From positions 1 to 64,000 of the forward strand of contig NZ_CANMSK010000004.1 of the NCBI RefSeq assembly GCF_947500655.1: 64,000 bases of DNA, given 5' to 3'. The notes beneath the pieces are model-generated. The model made no database searches, was not told the origin of the DNA, and saw only the letters and a program-made list of their open reading frames with translations. This document shows positions 28,101 to 36,306 of this stretch, piece by piece. Position 1 is the first letter of the stretch, and each line of letters opens with the position of its first letter. The translations under genes and the position numbers were made by a program. This stretch comes from an uncultured Psychrosphaera sp. Lineage in GTDB: Bacteria; Pseudomonadota; Gammaproteobacteria; Enterobacterales; Alteromonadaceae.

Positions 28101-28367
28101 AGGGGCTGTTTGCCTTTTATTTTACGTAACGCTGGCGGCTATTTGTTGCATCCAGCGAGGCAGAAGACTCGCGAATAGTGGTTCTATTTAAGTGTCTGAT
28201 AACGAAGTCGGGGTGACAAATAGACCCAGCCCTTCGGGTTGAGGTCAAATTATCCCCACTCTTTGTTATAAACATACTTATTTAATCCACTAAACCTCGA
28301 TGTTTATGCCGCGCTTGGGAATAATTTTCCACTCAAGATTTCGTAAAATAAAAGATAAACAGCCCCT
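28101..28367. mobile_element. 267-bp element with 26-bp terminal inverted repeats (MITE-like)
   Basis: The ends are near-perfect inverted repeats: 28101-28126, starting AGGGGCTGTTT, and 28342-28367, ending AAACAGCCCCT, match at 24 of 26 positions. An inner pair CTATTTGT (28139-28146) / ACAAATAG (28217-28224) gives further structure. There is no ORF of useful length. It lies 4 bp after the fabV stop and 14 bp before the fabV terminator, as an insertion would. No convincing target-site duplication is visible, so it may be old, or may be a structured RNA instead of a mobile element. Confidence 0.65.
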
Positions 28368-28371
28368 GCAT

Positions 28372-29562
28372 TTAAACTAAATTATTTAGAGCAACATCTG
28401 GATTTGCATCGGCATCATAATCAACATTGTCGTAATCAAAGCCAAACAAGCGTAAAAATTCCTGATGGTAGCCTTTATAATCTGTTAGTTCGTCAATTGT
28501 ATCGGTATCTACTGCATCCCAAACCGCTTGAACACGTGATTGAATATCATCTTCAAGTTCTTTATAGTTTTGGAATAAGTGGCCGCCAGCATCCAATCTT
28601 GGGCTGTCGTTAAACAAGTTCTCTTTAAATAAAGCGGTAATTTGTTCAATAACACCTTCATAAGTACCGTCTTTTTTCATTACTTTAAATAATGCTGATA
28701 TATAAAGAGGCATAATTGGGATGGCTGAACTTGCTTGCGTCACCACGGCATTTAATGAAGAAACATAAGCAGAACCATTTAGATTTGATGTTGATTGCTT
28801 TATTGCTGTCACGGCACGGTCTAAGTCTTCTTTCGCTTTACCGATAGTTGCATGACCGTAAATAGGCCAAGTCAATTTTTTACCTATATATGTATAAGCT
28901 GTGGTTTTAAAATCTTGAGCTAGTACATCTGCATCTTTAAGTGCATTGATCCACAACTCCCAATCTTCGCCGCCCATCACTTTAATTGTGTTATCAATTT
29001 CATCTTGGTTGGCCGCTTCTACTGATATTTCATCAATAGTACGTTTTGACGTATTTAGATTTTTAGTAGTAACTGAATTACCAATTGGTTTTAACGTGGA
29101 AGAGTAAACTTCACCCGTTTCTGGATCTGTTCTTCTTGGTGATGCTAACGAATATATAACTAAATCAATTTTTCCCATATCAGCTTTAATGGTATCAATT
29201 GTTTGTTGTTTTATTTCATTTGAAAATGCATCACCATTTATATTCTTGGAATATACGCCAGCTTCATCCGCTGCGTTTTGAAAAGCCACTGTATTGTACC
29301 AACCAGCTGACCCGGTTTTCTTTTCTGTACCTGGCTTTTCAAAGAAAATACCTAATGTATTAGCCCCGTGTCCGAATGTAGAAACAATACGAGAAGCTAA
29401 ACCATAACCAGTAGAAGCTCCAATAACTAACACATTTTTGGGACCATTTTCTGAAAAGTCATTTTGTTTTACATATGCAATCTGGCGATTAACACTTTCG
29501 GCACAACCTGTTGGATGTGCATTAGTACAAATAAATCCACGAACTTTTGGTTTAATAACCAT
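28372..29562 (-). CDS. fabV: enoyl-ACP/trans-2-enoyl-CoA reductase FabV
   Basis: NADH-dependent reductase for the last step of fatty acid elongation. It has 396 residues, longer than FabI, with the N-terminus VRGFICTNAHPTGCAESV, cofactor motif GASTGYGLASR (48-58), and the FabV-type catalytic pair Tyr235 and Lys244 spaced by eight residues. FabV enzymes are known for low triclosan sensitivity. A monocistronic unit whose terminator is separated by the element at 28101-28367. Confidence 0.96.
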   Translation of the reverse strand: MVIKPKVRGFICTNAHPTGCAESVNRQIAYVKQNDFSENGPKNVLVIGASTGYGLASRIVSTFGHGANTLGIFFEKPGTEKKTGSAGWYNTVAFQNAADEAGVYSKNINGDAFSNEIKQQTIDTIKADMGKIDLVIYSLASPRRTDPETGEVYSSTLKPIGNSVTTKNLNTSKRTIDEISVEAANQDEIDNTIKVMGGEDWELWINALKDADVLAQDFKTTAYTYIGKKLTWPIYGHATIGKAKEDLDRAVTAIKQSTSNLNGSAYVSSLNAVVTQASSAIPIMPLYISALFKVMKKDGTYEGVIEQITALFKENLFNDSPRLDAGGHLFQNYKELEDDIQSRVQAVWDAVDTDTIDELTDYKGYHQEFLRLFGFDYDNVDYDADANPDVALNNLV

Positions 29563-29892
29563 GATTAAATCCTGTCTAAAAAAAACGTTAAATAAATAAT
29601 TTGTGGTGAGTCTACTACTGTTCTGCAGAAAAACAGATCAGACTTCCTAAATATATATCTGCATTTATATGTAATACGTACTGAACGCCGCTATTATCAA
29701 CAATGTAAAACAATCCTTCAAATGTAAAATGGGCATTTAAAGCTAGTAATTACCTATCAATCACTCTTTTATAGGTAAAAAAGCCACTAAAACAGATTAA
29801 ATAAAATTATTTTTAATCTACTTTATTTTTATACCCAAGAGCGCTAATTAAAGCAAATTACTAATAAAATCATGAATTAACCCTGTCATAAA
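29563..29892. other. AT-rich spacer between fabV and the DUF3718 gene
   Basis: Non-coding. It must contain the fabV promoter on the minus strand, but I cannot pick boxes with confidence. No ORF or RNA gene is evident. The right part of the spacer (29893-29996) is described separately. Confidence 0.5.
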
Positions 29893-29911
29893 TTTGTAAC
29901 TTAATTACAAA
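29893..29911. promoter_or_regulatory. palindromic operator candidate 1
   Basis: TTTGTAACTTAATTACAAA is a dyad with core TGTAA-N5-TTACA. The same core recurs 51 bp downstream, close to five helical turns, so a dimeric regulator could bind both on one DNA face. Confidence 0.6.
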
Positions 29912-29942
29912 AACAAACAAAACCCATGAAATCCGCCTCAAT

Positions 29943-29963
29943 TTATGTAATTTAATTACATAA
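29943..29963. promoter_or_regulatory. palindromic operator candidate 2
   Basis: A perfect dyad of 9-bp arms around TTA with core TGTAATTTAATTACA (29946-29960). It differs from candidate 1 by a single base in the core. It lies just upstream of the -35 box at 29969. Confidence 0.65.
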
Positions 29964-29996
29964 TTGTATTTACAATACAAATTTAATTAGTATAAT
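29964..29996 (+). promoter_or_regulatory. promoter of the DUF3718 gene with an overlapping third palindrome
   Basis: -35 TTTACA (29969-29974), 16-bp spacer, -10 TATAAT (29991-29996). The -35 box sits inside an imperfect dyad TTGTA...TACAA (29964-29980), so a bound regulator would block it. The predicted transcript start near 30003 leaves a leader of about 60 nt. Confidence 0.7.
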
Positions 29997-30066
29997 TACT
30001 CTACATTAGAATATTTACTCTAGTTAACCAATTTACAAACTTAATATATAAACAAGGTGATTTATT

Positions 30067-30525
30067 ATGAAAAACGTATTTACAGCATTACTTTTAACAT
30101 TTGTCAGTTCACAAGCATTAGCAACTCAATCAGATTATAAATTTGTAGCACTTGATGAAACAACTGCAACAGATTTATGTGTATCAGCAGCTACAGTTGG
30201 TTATTTTGAAACTAAAAAAATAGCAAGACGTGCGGCATGGTTTAATGAAGTTGAATTCATTACTACAAAATGTAATGGATTATCTATCCGTCAATTTGCT
30301 AAAAAATATACAGAAATGGCAAATACTGCAGTTACTGAAGAAGCAACTCAAACTGTTTCTTATAAATTCAAAACAGTTGATAACTCAGAAGAAAGTCAAA
30401 TTTGTGCAGTTGCAGCTAAAGACGGCATGAAGCAAGCAATTAACTTAGGTGGATTGTCAGCTAAATTAATTACTTGTAATGGTATGCGTATTGAATCATT
30501 CGCACGTAGATTTAGTAACTCTTAA
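30067..30525 (+). CDS. exported protein with two DUF3718-like repeats
   Basis: A 152-residue secreted protein with signal peptide MKNVFTALLLTFVSSQALA. The mature part is two tandem copies of one module: YKFVALDE...LCVSAA...TTKCNGLSIRQFAKKY and YKFKTVDN...ICAVAA...LITCNGMRIESFARRF. Each module has a cysteine pair that could form a disulfide. DUF3718 proteins occur in Alteromonadales and have no known function. An AAGGTGA ribosome binding site precedes the ATG. The promoter carries several palindromes, so the gene is probably tightly regulated. Confidence 0.8.
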   Translation: MKNVFTALLLTFVSSQALATQSDYKFVALDETTATDLCVSAATVGYFETKKIARRAAWFNEVEFITTKCNGLSIRQFAKKYTEMANTAVTEEATQTVSYKFKTVDNSEESQICAVAAKDGMKQAINLGGLSAKLITCNGMRIESFARRFSNS

Positions 30526-30539
30526 TTCATAGCTACAAA

Positions 30540-30572
30540 CAAAAATGCGACTTCTTAAAAGCTACATTTTTG
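30540..30572 (+). terminator. possible terminator of the DUF3718 gene
   Basis: Arms CAAAAATG (30540-30547) and CATTTTTG (30565-30572), AT-rich and with a 17-nt loop, between convergent genes. It is thermodynamically weak. Confidence 0.35.
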
Positions 30573-30589
30573 TATAACTTAATTACTAA

Positions 30590-30928
30590 TTAGTTAAGTT
30601 TAGATTTCATAGTTTCATCACCTTTGCTTCCCCCTAAACAATTGGGGGAATCAGGTGCTGCAAATTGTAAGTTCCACTCTTCAACCGTATAAGTATGAAT
30701 CGCTAAAGCATGAATATGGTTTGCTAATTCATCCGCTAAACACCCATTGACTAATCTATGTCGTTGGATCAATCGCTTCCCTGCAAATTCATTCGATACT
30801 ACAACTACTTTAAAATGTGATTCACTACCTTTTGGTACATTATGTTTTGAACTTTCATTTTCTACCGTTAAATGTGTAGGTGAAAACTGAGCATTTAGTT
30901 TATCTGTAATTTGTGTTTGAATTTTCAT
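30590..30928 (-). CDS. bolA: BolA-family protein
   Basis: A 112-residue BolA protein. The conserved core includes [26 protein letters not shown], with the class-typical histidine, and [21 protein letters not shown]. BolA proteins bind monothiol glutaredoxins with Fe-S clusters and affect morphology and stress responses. It is separate from the second BolA-type gene at 47646 (ibaG). A single gene on the minus strand. Confidence 0.92.
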   Translation of the reverse strand: MKIQTQITDKLNAQFSPTHLTVENESSKHNVPKGSESHFKVVVVSNEFAGKRLIQRHRLVNGCLADELANHIHALAIHTYTVEEWNLQFAAPDSPNCLGGSKGDETMKSKLN

Positions 30929-30998
30929 ATTAAATCTTATCTTGTTGATCTTTGTTTATGGTAACCAATTAAGCACTCTATGAATAACAAAGATTACA

Positions 30999-31619
30999 TT
31001 AATCACTTTGTAATATATTACGAAAGGTTAAACTAATTCGACCTTGCGTTACTTTTTTTCTTGCCGGAACTGCATGTTTATAACTGGCCTGTACACCAGG
31101 TTGCATTAACAATAAGCTACCATGCCCTAACTCTATATTAATAGTTTCTGCCAAATCATTATGCTTAACTTGAAAATTTCTTTGAGCACCAAAACTAACC
31201 GTTACCACGGCAGGCGAAGGACCAAGTTCTTTTTCATCGTCAGCATGCCATCCCATTTTATCGTTACCGTCTCGGTATAAATTGACCAGCGCAGAATTAA
31301 ATTCTTTCCCAACAAGCTTTTCCACTTGAGTTTTAACGTCTAAGACATAAGGATCCCAATCAACTGCTTTAAACAATTTTCCACTATATTGATAATGCAT
31401 TCCAATATTACCCATCCAACATTGTAATCGAGGTACTAAATGTAGTTTTCCATAAACTTCAACCCGAGGCTGTTGCCAAGTGAGATTATAAAATAAGTAC
31501 TCAAATGCATCATCCGCTGCTTTTTCTTTGACGAAATTAGGTACATATCTAAAACCTGAAGGTAAATCTAAGGTTTTATCCGTTATTTCGTCATCTAATT
31601 CAAATAAATCGAATTGCAA
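30999..31619 (-). CDS. AlkB-like 2-oxoglutarate/Fe(II) dioxygenase
   Basis: A 206-residue protein of the AlkB family, closer in pattern to ALKBH2/3-like repair enzymes than to E. coli AlkB. Iron ligands are His125, Asp127 (GWHADDE) and His182; 2-oxoglutarate contacts are Arg194 and Arg200 in the final GRISLTFR. The likely job is oxidative demethylation of alkylated bases. It is divergent from rlmG with a 73-bp gap. No Ada gene is adjacent. Confidence 0.88.
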   Translation of the reverse strand: MQFDLFELDDEITDKTLDLPSGFRYVPNFVKEKAADDAFEYLFYNLTWQQPRVEVYGKLHLVPRLQCWMGNIGMHYQYSGKLFKAVDWDPYVLDVKTQVEKLVGKEFNSALVNLYRDGNDKMGWHADDEKELGPSPAVVTVSFGAQRNFQVKHNDLAETINIELGHGSLLLMQPGVQASYKHAVPARKKVTQGRISLTFRNILQSD

Positions 31620-31692
31620 AATTTACATCGCTGCTTGGGAATGGGACAATAAGGCAATGATAATTAGTTCTTCACTAAACGGCGAGTAAAAT

Positions 31693-32844
31693 ATGAACGT
31701 ACAATGGCAAATAATCGACAAGCAATATGACTTGTTTCGTTTCCCTAAAGGGCAACATGACAAATCTTTACAGGCTTGGGATAGTGCTGATGAGTTAGTG
31801 GTAGAACATTTACTCGCTAGTGGCGAAATAAACACTGAAAATTTACTTATTTTAAATGATAACTTTGGCGCATTAGCTGTCGCCCTTAATCATTTATCAC
31901 CAACTATTGTTACTGACTCTTATGTAAGTCAGCAAGCCATTTTACAAAACTGTGAAGCTAATCAACTTTCAGCACCACAGATGTTAGATAGCTTAGAAAA
32001 ATTACCTGAGTCTAAAACAGTTATCCTTAGACTAACTAAGAATATGGGTTTTCTAGAATATCAACTTGGTCAAATCAGCCAACTAGCTGAACCTTGCCAA
32101 ATTATTGCAACGGGTAAAACAACGTTAGTTACTAAAGGTGTTTTAGCTTTATTTGAAAAGTACTTAAAAAATGTAACAACGAGTTTGGCTAAGAAGAAAA
32201 GTCGTCTTATATTTGCTGAGCACGATAACTCAATACAAGTACCTGAAAGTAAATACCCAGTAACGGTTGCTTGGCCAGAGAAATCTCTCGATGTTAAGTC
32301 ACACGCAAACGTATACAGTAAAGAGCAAATAGATATTGGTGGTCGCTTTCTAGCTGAAAACTTACCTGAGTTAACAAGAAACCAGATAATAGTCGACTTA
32401 GGCTGTGGTAATGGCTTAATTGGCCTTTCTGCTCTACATCAGGCAAAGGAACGTAACATTGACATTAATGTGAAGTTTCTTGATGAGTCATTTATGGCTG
32501 TAGATTCAGCAAAATTAAATGTTGCTGAGCAATTTGAAACACAACTTGAGCAGTGTGAATTCACTGCAACTGATTGCTTGACCGGTGAAGAGCCTCAGTC
32601 ATTAGATTTAATCTTGTGTAACCCTCCTTTCCATCAGCACAACACTATTACTGAACATATTGCGCTGCAAATGTTCACTCAAGCGAGAGAAATGCTTAAA
32701 AATGGTGGGAAAATATTTGTAGTAGCGAATAATCATCTACATTATTCTTACCATTTAAAAAATATCTTTGGTGGATTTAAAGTTCATAGAAAAAACACTA
32801 AATTTACCATTTATAAATGTACTAACCACTTGGAGCCTAAATAA
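31693..32844 (+). CDS. rlmG: 23S rRNA (guanine-1835-N2)-methyltransferase RlmG
   Basis: A 383-residue RsmC/RlmG-type methyltransferase. The degenerate N-terminal half contains LQAWDSADEL and LLILNDNFGALA, matching RlmG rather than RsmC. The C-terminal catalytic half has the SAM motif VDLGCGNGLIGL and the NPPFHQ motif that binds the target base. The stop is 2 bp from the lipoprotein gene that follows, so the two are probably co-transcribed. Confidence 0.88.
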   Translation: MNVQWQIIDKQYDLFRFPKGQHDKSLQAWDSADELVVEHLLASGEINTENLLILNDNFGALAVALNHLSPTIVTDSYVSQQAILQNCEANQLSAPQMLDSLEKLPESKTVILRLTKNMGFLEYQLGQISQLAEPCQIIATGKTTLVTKGVLALFEKYLKNVTTSLAKKKSRLIFAEHDNSIQVPESKYPVTVAWPEKSLDVKSHANVYSKEQIDIGGRFLAENLPELTRNQIIVDLGCGNGLIGLSALHQAKERNIDINVKFLDESFMAVDSAKLNVAEQFETQLEQCEFTATDCLTGEEPQSLDLILCNPPFHQHNTITEHIALQMFTQAREMLKNGGKIFVVANNHLHYSYHLKNIFGGFKVHRKNTKFTIYKCTNHLEPK

Positions 32845-32846
32845 CC

Positions 32847-33371
32847 ATGTTAAAAAAATTACTTATACTTGCTCTTATATCTAATGTTTACGCTTGTGCG
32901 AACAAAGCAACCCCTGTGGTAATTGCGCCTGAGCAAACCATAAATAAACAATTTATGAGTGTTAAAAGCATCCAGTTTAATGATCTAAGAACTAACAAAG
33001 CGTTAGCGGTTATTAATGGTGAAAGCTTACCACTAACTAAAGATTTAGTTAGTGTTATGCAAGATTGGTTATCTAATTCAATGGAAACTAATCAAAACGG
33101 CAATAAAGTATTAACAGTCAACTTACTTTCTTTCGGAAGTTTCATAAAACAAGAAACCGTTTCATTCAGCATGGAATCAGTGTTGGAGTGGGAGCTTAAG
33201 TTAGAATCAAAAAAAGGTACTTGGACTAAGTCATATCAAACAACTATGGCAGAAGAAGGCCCTTTATCAGCCGACAATACAATAGTAGAGCGTCATTTAA
33301 ATAAGCTAGCAGCGGTATTACTAGAAAAAAGTTTAAATGATCCTGAATTTAATCAAGCTATTTTTAAATAG
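32847..33371 (+). CDS. yajG: YajG-family lipoprotein
   Basis: A 174-residue lipoprotein with signal ending VYAC (Cys17). The body resembles YajG, a family commonly encoded beside ampG, and ampG is indeed 1.1 kb downstream on the same strand. Function unknown; probably attached to the outer membrane. It starts 2 bp after rlmG. Confidence 0.72.
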   Translation: MLKKLLILALISNVYACANKATPVVIAPEQTINKQFMSVKSIQFNDLRTNKALAVINGESLPLTKDLVSVMQDWLSNSMETNQNGNKVLTVNLLSFGSFIKQETVSFSMESVLEWELKLESKKGTWTKSYQTTMAEEGPLSADNTIVERHLNKLAAVLLEKSLNDPEFNQAIFK

Positions 33372-33417
33372 CTTTTAAATACTTAATCTAGCTCTACTTA
33401 ACTTTTGGTTAATTGAT

Positions 33418-34014
33418 ATGAAACATTTGTTATTTACTTTAATACTTAGCCTCTTCGTAGCTAACAGCCAAGCAGCTGTGCAACCTACAGGTGAATACAT
33501 TCAACCTGACAACTTATTTCCTAAAGTTATGTTTGTAACCTCTTTAGGGGATATAACCGTTGAATTAGATAGAATGAAAGCAGCAATTACTGTAAATAAC
33601 TTTTTAAGTTATGTAGCGGCTAAACGATATGAAGACACGATATTTCATAGGTTAGAGCATAACTTTGTTCTCCAAGGTGGTGGTTACACTACAAAAATGG
33701 AAAGTATCAAAGCATTTCCCACTATTGTTAACGAGTCTGGTAATGGTATTAAAAACGATCAGTACACTATATCAATGGCTCGACAATACACTCCTCATTC
33801 AGCCACAAGCCAATTTTTCTTTAATTTGGCTGATAATGATAGTTTAAATCCAGGCAGAAACTGGGGATATACTGTTTTTGGTAACATAGTTGCAGGTGAA
33901 GATGTATTGGAAAAACTTGAGGGAATTGAAACAGATATCTCTCCAGAGCTAGGTTGGCCAAGCTTTCCCACTAAAAAAATAGTACTTATTAAAGTACAAA
34001 TATTGGCCGAATAG
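33418..34014 (+). CDS. periplasmic cyclophilin-type peptidylprolyl isomerase
   Basis: A 198-residue cyclophilin with signal peptide MKHLLFTLILSLFVANSQA. Catalytic and binding elements are IFHRLEHNFVLQGGGY (active-site Arg and Gln), SMARQYTPHSATSQFFFN and YTVFGNIVAGEDVL. Bacterial PpiA/PpiB proteins of this type fold exported or cytosolic proteins; the signal peptide puts this one in the periplasm. It follows the YajG-like gene by 46 bp and may share its transcript. Confidence 0.9.
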   Translation: MKHLLFTLILSLFVANSQAAVQPTGEYIQPDNLFPKVMFVTSLGDITVELDRMKAAITVNNFLSYVAAKRYEDTIFHRLEHNFVLQGGGYTTKMESIKAFPTIVNESGNGIKNDQYTISMARQYTPHSATSQFFFNLADNDSLNPGRNWGYTVFGNIVAGEDVLEKLEGIETDISPELGWPSFPTKKIVLIKVQILAE

Positions 34015-34110
34015 TAATATCTGACTATAATGAGTCTTAACGTATGTATGGTTACAACCAACATACAGAAGTGTTTTTCCCTTTAACTATAATAACGCTA
34101 GGGAGGGAGT

Positions 34111-34434
34111 GTGGTAGATACTCAGCGGTTCATTAATAAAAAAGCGTTTCAGTTAACTAATTATGCGGCAGCTTTAGTTGATGGGATTATTCCATCAACA
34201 GAAGTGGATTTGTATTGTTGGGATACTATTGAAGAGTGGTCACAATTTACACCAGTGACCCTTAAAGTATCACCAATGGAAAGTGCATTTTGGTATTTGT
34301 TGTACCAGATCACTTTTTGGAATCCTAAAGAGATCAGAACATGTCCGGTTCTGAAGTCAGAAGTCGACTCCTGTATCGATTTTCTAAGGGGCGATGGAAT
34401 TTACCCTGATTTTTGTTCAGGTATTCGTCCTTAA
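34111..34434 (+). CDS. conserved-looking small protein of unknown function
   Basis: I do not recognise this 107-residue protein. It starts with GTG behind a strong GGGAGGGAG ribosome binding site and ends before a clear terminator, so it is probably real. It has no signal peptide or membrane segment. Visible features are a Trp- and acid-rich middle (LYCWDTIEEWSQFTPV), an aromatic FWYLLYQITFW stretch, and three cysteines in the last third. It lies between the cyclophilin and ampG genes. Confidence 0.7.
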   Translation: MVDTQRFINKKAFQLTNYAAALVDGIIPSTEVDLYCWDTIEEWSQFTPVTLKVSPMESAFWYLLYQITFWNPKEIRTCPVLKSEVDSCIDFLRGDGIYPDFCSGIRP

Positions 34435-34464
34435 TTACTTGACCTCTGATGAAATGTTATAAAC

Positions 34465-34500
34465 AATCAGCCTTTAGTTTTCTAATAGGCTGATTTTTTT
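34465..34500 (+). terminator. terminator after the 107-residue gene, reaching the ampG start
   Basis: Stem AATCAGCCT (34465-34473) / AGGCTGATT (34487-34495), with extra inner pairing, followed by eight T residues. The U-run ends at the TTG start codon of ampG. Confidence 0.88.
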
Positions 34501-35840
34501 TGTCATTACTTTCCATTAAAACTGCAATTTCATCCACCTTCGCTGTTTATTTAGAACGAAATGTCATTCGTTTATTTTTTCTAGGCTTTTCAGCGGGTTT
34601 ACCAATTCTCTTAGTTTTTTCTAGTTTATCTTTTTGGCTGAGAGAAGCTGATGTGGATCGCTCAACTATCGGTTATATGAGCTGGGTAGCTCTGGCTTAT
34701 GGTTTTAAATGGATATGGTCACCCGCAGTAGATAAAATCACTTTGCCACTTATTAGTGGCTTATTAGGTCGCAGACGTAGTTGGCTATTACTTACGCAAG
34801 TTTGCTTAATCATTAGCATTTGCTCTATGGCTCTTATTAACCCACAGATAAACCTCTATTATGTACCTTTTGCAGCTATCGCAGTCGCTTTCTTTTCTGC
34901 AACACAAGATATTGTTATAGATGCTTTTAGAATAGAATCAGGTGATGATAAACAACAAGCGGCTATGGCTGCAACCTATCAGATAGGTTATCGCTTTGCG
35001 ATGATTGTTGCCTCGGCAGGTGTTTTATTATTGGCCGCCACTTTTGAAACAAATACAAACTATGATTACCTTGCATGGCAAAAAGCTTATTTAATAATGG
35101 CTTTGTTAATGGGAATTGGTTTGCTCACTACCTTATTATCACCAGAGCCGACTTCTGATGTTAGCCTGCCTGCTAAGCCCGATACACAATCGAGTTCCTC
35201 AAGTCCCATTGGTTTTATACTTATGTTAAGAGGAGCGTATGTTACGCCTTTATTAGAGATAATATCGCGTTATAAATGGCATGCGGTTGTACTTATTATA
35301 TTAATAGCAACTTACCGAATATCCGATATTGTGATGGGCGTAATGGCAAATGTGTTCTACGTTGACATGGGTTACACCAAATCTGACATTGCTTTGGCTT
35401 CAAAAACTTACGGCCTAATAATGACGCTTACAGGTGCTTTATTAGCGGGAAGCCTAGTAAATAAATATGGCGTTTTAAAAATACTTCTTATAGGTTCAAT
35501 ATTGTCAGCATTGACCAATATACTGTTTATATTTTTATCACAATCTGACTACAACTTAACTTTACTATACACAGTAATATCAGTGGATAACTTGAGTGCT
35601 GGTTTAGCAACAACGGCATTTATTGCGTTTTTATCATCTTTAGCGTCCAAAGAATTTACCGCAACGCAATACGCGTTTCTAAGTTCAGCTATGCTGTTGT
35701 TCCCTAAATTTTTAGGGGGGTTTTCGGGCGTTTGGTTAGAGTCGCTAGGCTATACTTACTTTTTCTCAATGACAGCTATTTTAGGTCTACCAACCATCAT
35801 TGCTATATTGTACTTAATGAAACAAAAATGGCACGCTTAA
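34500..35840 (+). CDS. ampG: AmpG-type muropeptide permease (MFS)
   Basis: A 446-residue major facilitator with about 12-14 helices. The N-terminal FFLGFSAGLPILLVF and ALAYGFKWIWSPAVDK with GRRRSWLLLTQ match AmpG, which imports anhydromuropeptides for recycling. This links it to AmpD/AmpE at 8505-10061. The reading frame opens only after a TGA at 34491, so the start must be TTG 34500 or a rarer codon such as ATT 34515. Neither has a ribosome binding site and the TTG sits in the U-run of a terminator. Confidence 0.88.
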   Translation: MSLLSIKTAISSTFAVYLERNVIRLFFLGFSAGLPILLVFSSLSFWLREADVDRSTIGYMSWVALAYGFKWIWSPAVDKITLPLISGLLGRRRSWLLLTQVCLIISICSMALINPQINLYYVPFAAIAVAFFSATQDIVIDAFRIESGDDKQQAAMAATYQIGYRFAMIVASAGVLLLAATFETNTNYDYLAWQKAYLIMALLMGIGLLTTLLSPEPTSDVSLPAKPDTQSSSSSPIGFILMLRGAYVTPLLEIISRYKWHAVVLIILIATYRISDIVMGVMANVFYVDMGYTKSDIALASKTYGLIMTLTGALLAGSLVNKYGVLKILLIGSILSALTNILFIFLSQSDYNLTLLYTVISVDNLSAGLATTAFIAFLSSLASKEFTATQYAFLSSAMLLFPKFLGGFSGVWLESLGYTYFFSMTAILGLPTIIAILYLMKQKWHA

Positions 35841-35855
35841 GGCGTGCCATTTAAT
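35822..35855. terminator. bidirectional terminator between ampG and the small regulator gene
   Basis: A perfect 11-bp stem AAATGGCACGC (35826-35836) / GCGTGCCATTT (35842-35852). The ampG stop codon lies in the loop. U-rich tails exist on both strands. Confidence 0.88.
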
Positions 35856-35873
35856 ATTTTAGTTCATTGTCGA

Positions 35874-36125
35874 TCAATCTAAAATCAACTTTAAACCTTC
35901 AATTGGATCTACTTCTAACGCTTTGCAATAGCGTAAATACTCTACTATATCCAGACGACGCTCTTGATTTTCAACCTTACCAATAAATGAATGAGGTGTT
36001 CCAACAATTAAAGAAAGAGTTCTCATTGTATGACCTTTCTCTTTACGTTTTGCTTTCAACCAAGCCATTAAAACACTATTTTCATCCGATGAGACTGATT
36101 TTCCCATCATAGTAGATACTCCCAA
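35874..36125 (-). CDS. small helix-turn-helix (XRE-type) regulator
   Basis: An 83-residue, single-domain DNA-binding protein. The helix-turn-helix is within TMRTLSLIVGTPHSFIGKVENQERRLDIVEYLRYCKAL. It has no partner domain, and its target is unknown. Two starts are plausible: TTG 36125 with AGGAG seven bases upstream, or ATG 36110 with GGGAG eight bases upstream. It stands alone; a palindrome at 36194-36227 upstream could be its own operator. Confidence 0.82.
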   Translation of the reverse strand: MGVSTMMGKSVSSDENSVLMAWLKAKRKEKGHTMRTLSLIVGTPHSFIGKVENQERRLDIVEYLRYCKALEVDPIEGLKLILD

Positions 36126-36193
36126 AATATAACTCCTATAAGTTAACTATTAATTATTACAACTTTTTAACATAAGATGGTAAAGAGCTATAT

Positions 36194-36227
36194 AGCAGAC
36201 TACACGTAAGTGATTACTTACCCTGCT
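36194..36227. repeat. nested palindrome upstream of the regulator gene
   Basis: An inner dyad GTAAGTGATTACTTAC (36206-36221) is flanked by outer arms AGCAG (36194-36198) and CTGCT (36223-36227). It may be an operator for the helix-turn-helix protein or a small RNA hairpin. There is no U-run. Confidence 0.5.
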
Positions 36228-36306
36228 AAACGAATTTGCTTTTATCATGGCGAATACGTCAAGTCTTCGATATGATTAAGCGACCTATAAATCAATTTGA
36301 GTTTGT

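Noticed and set aside
28101..28367. Integron attC site or insertion sequence with transposase
   Set aside because: The ends lack the attC R' and R'' core-site pattern, and the 267 bp encode no transposase.
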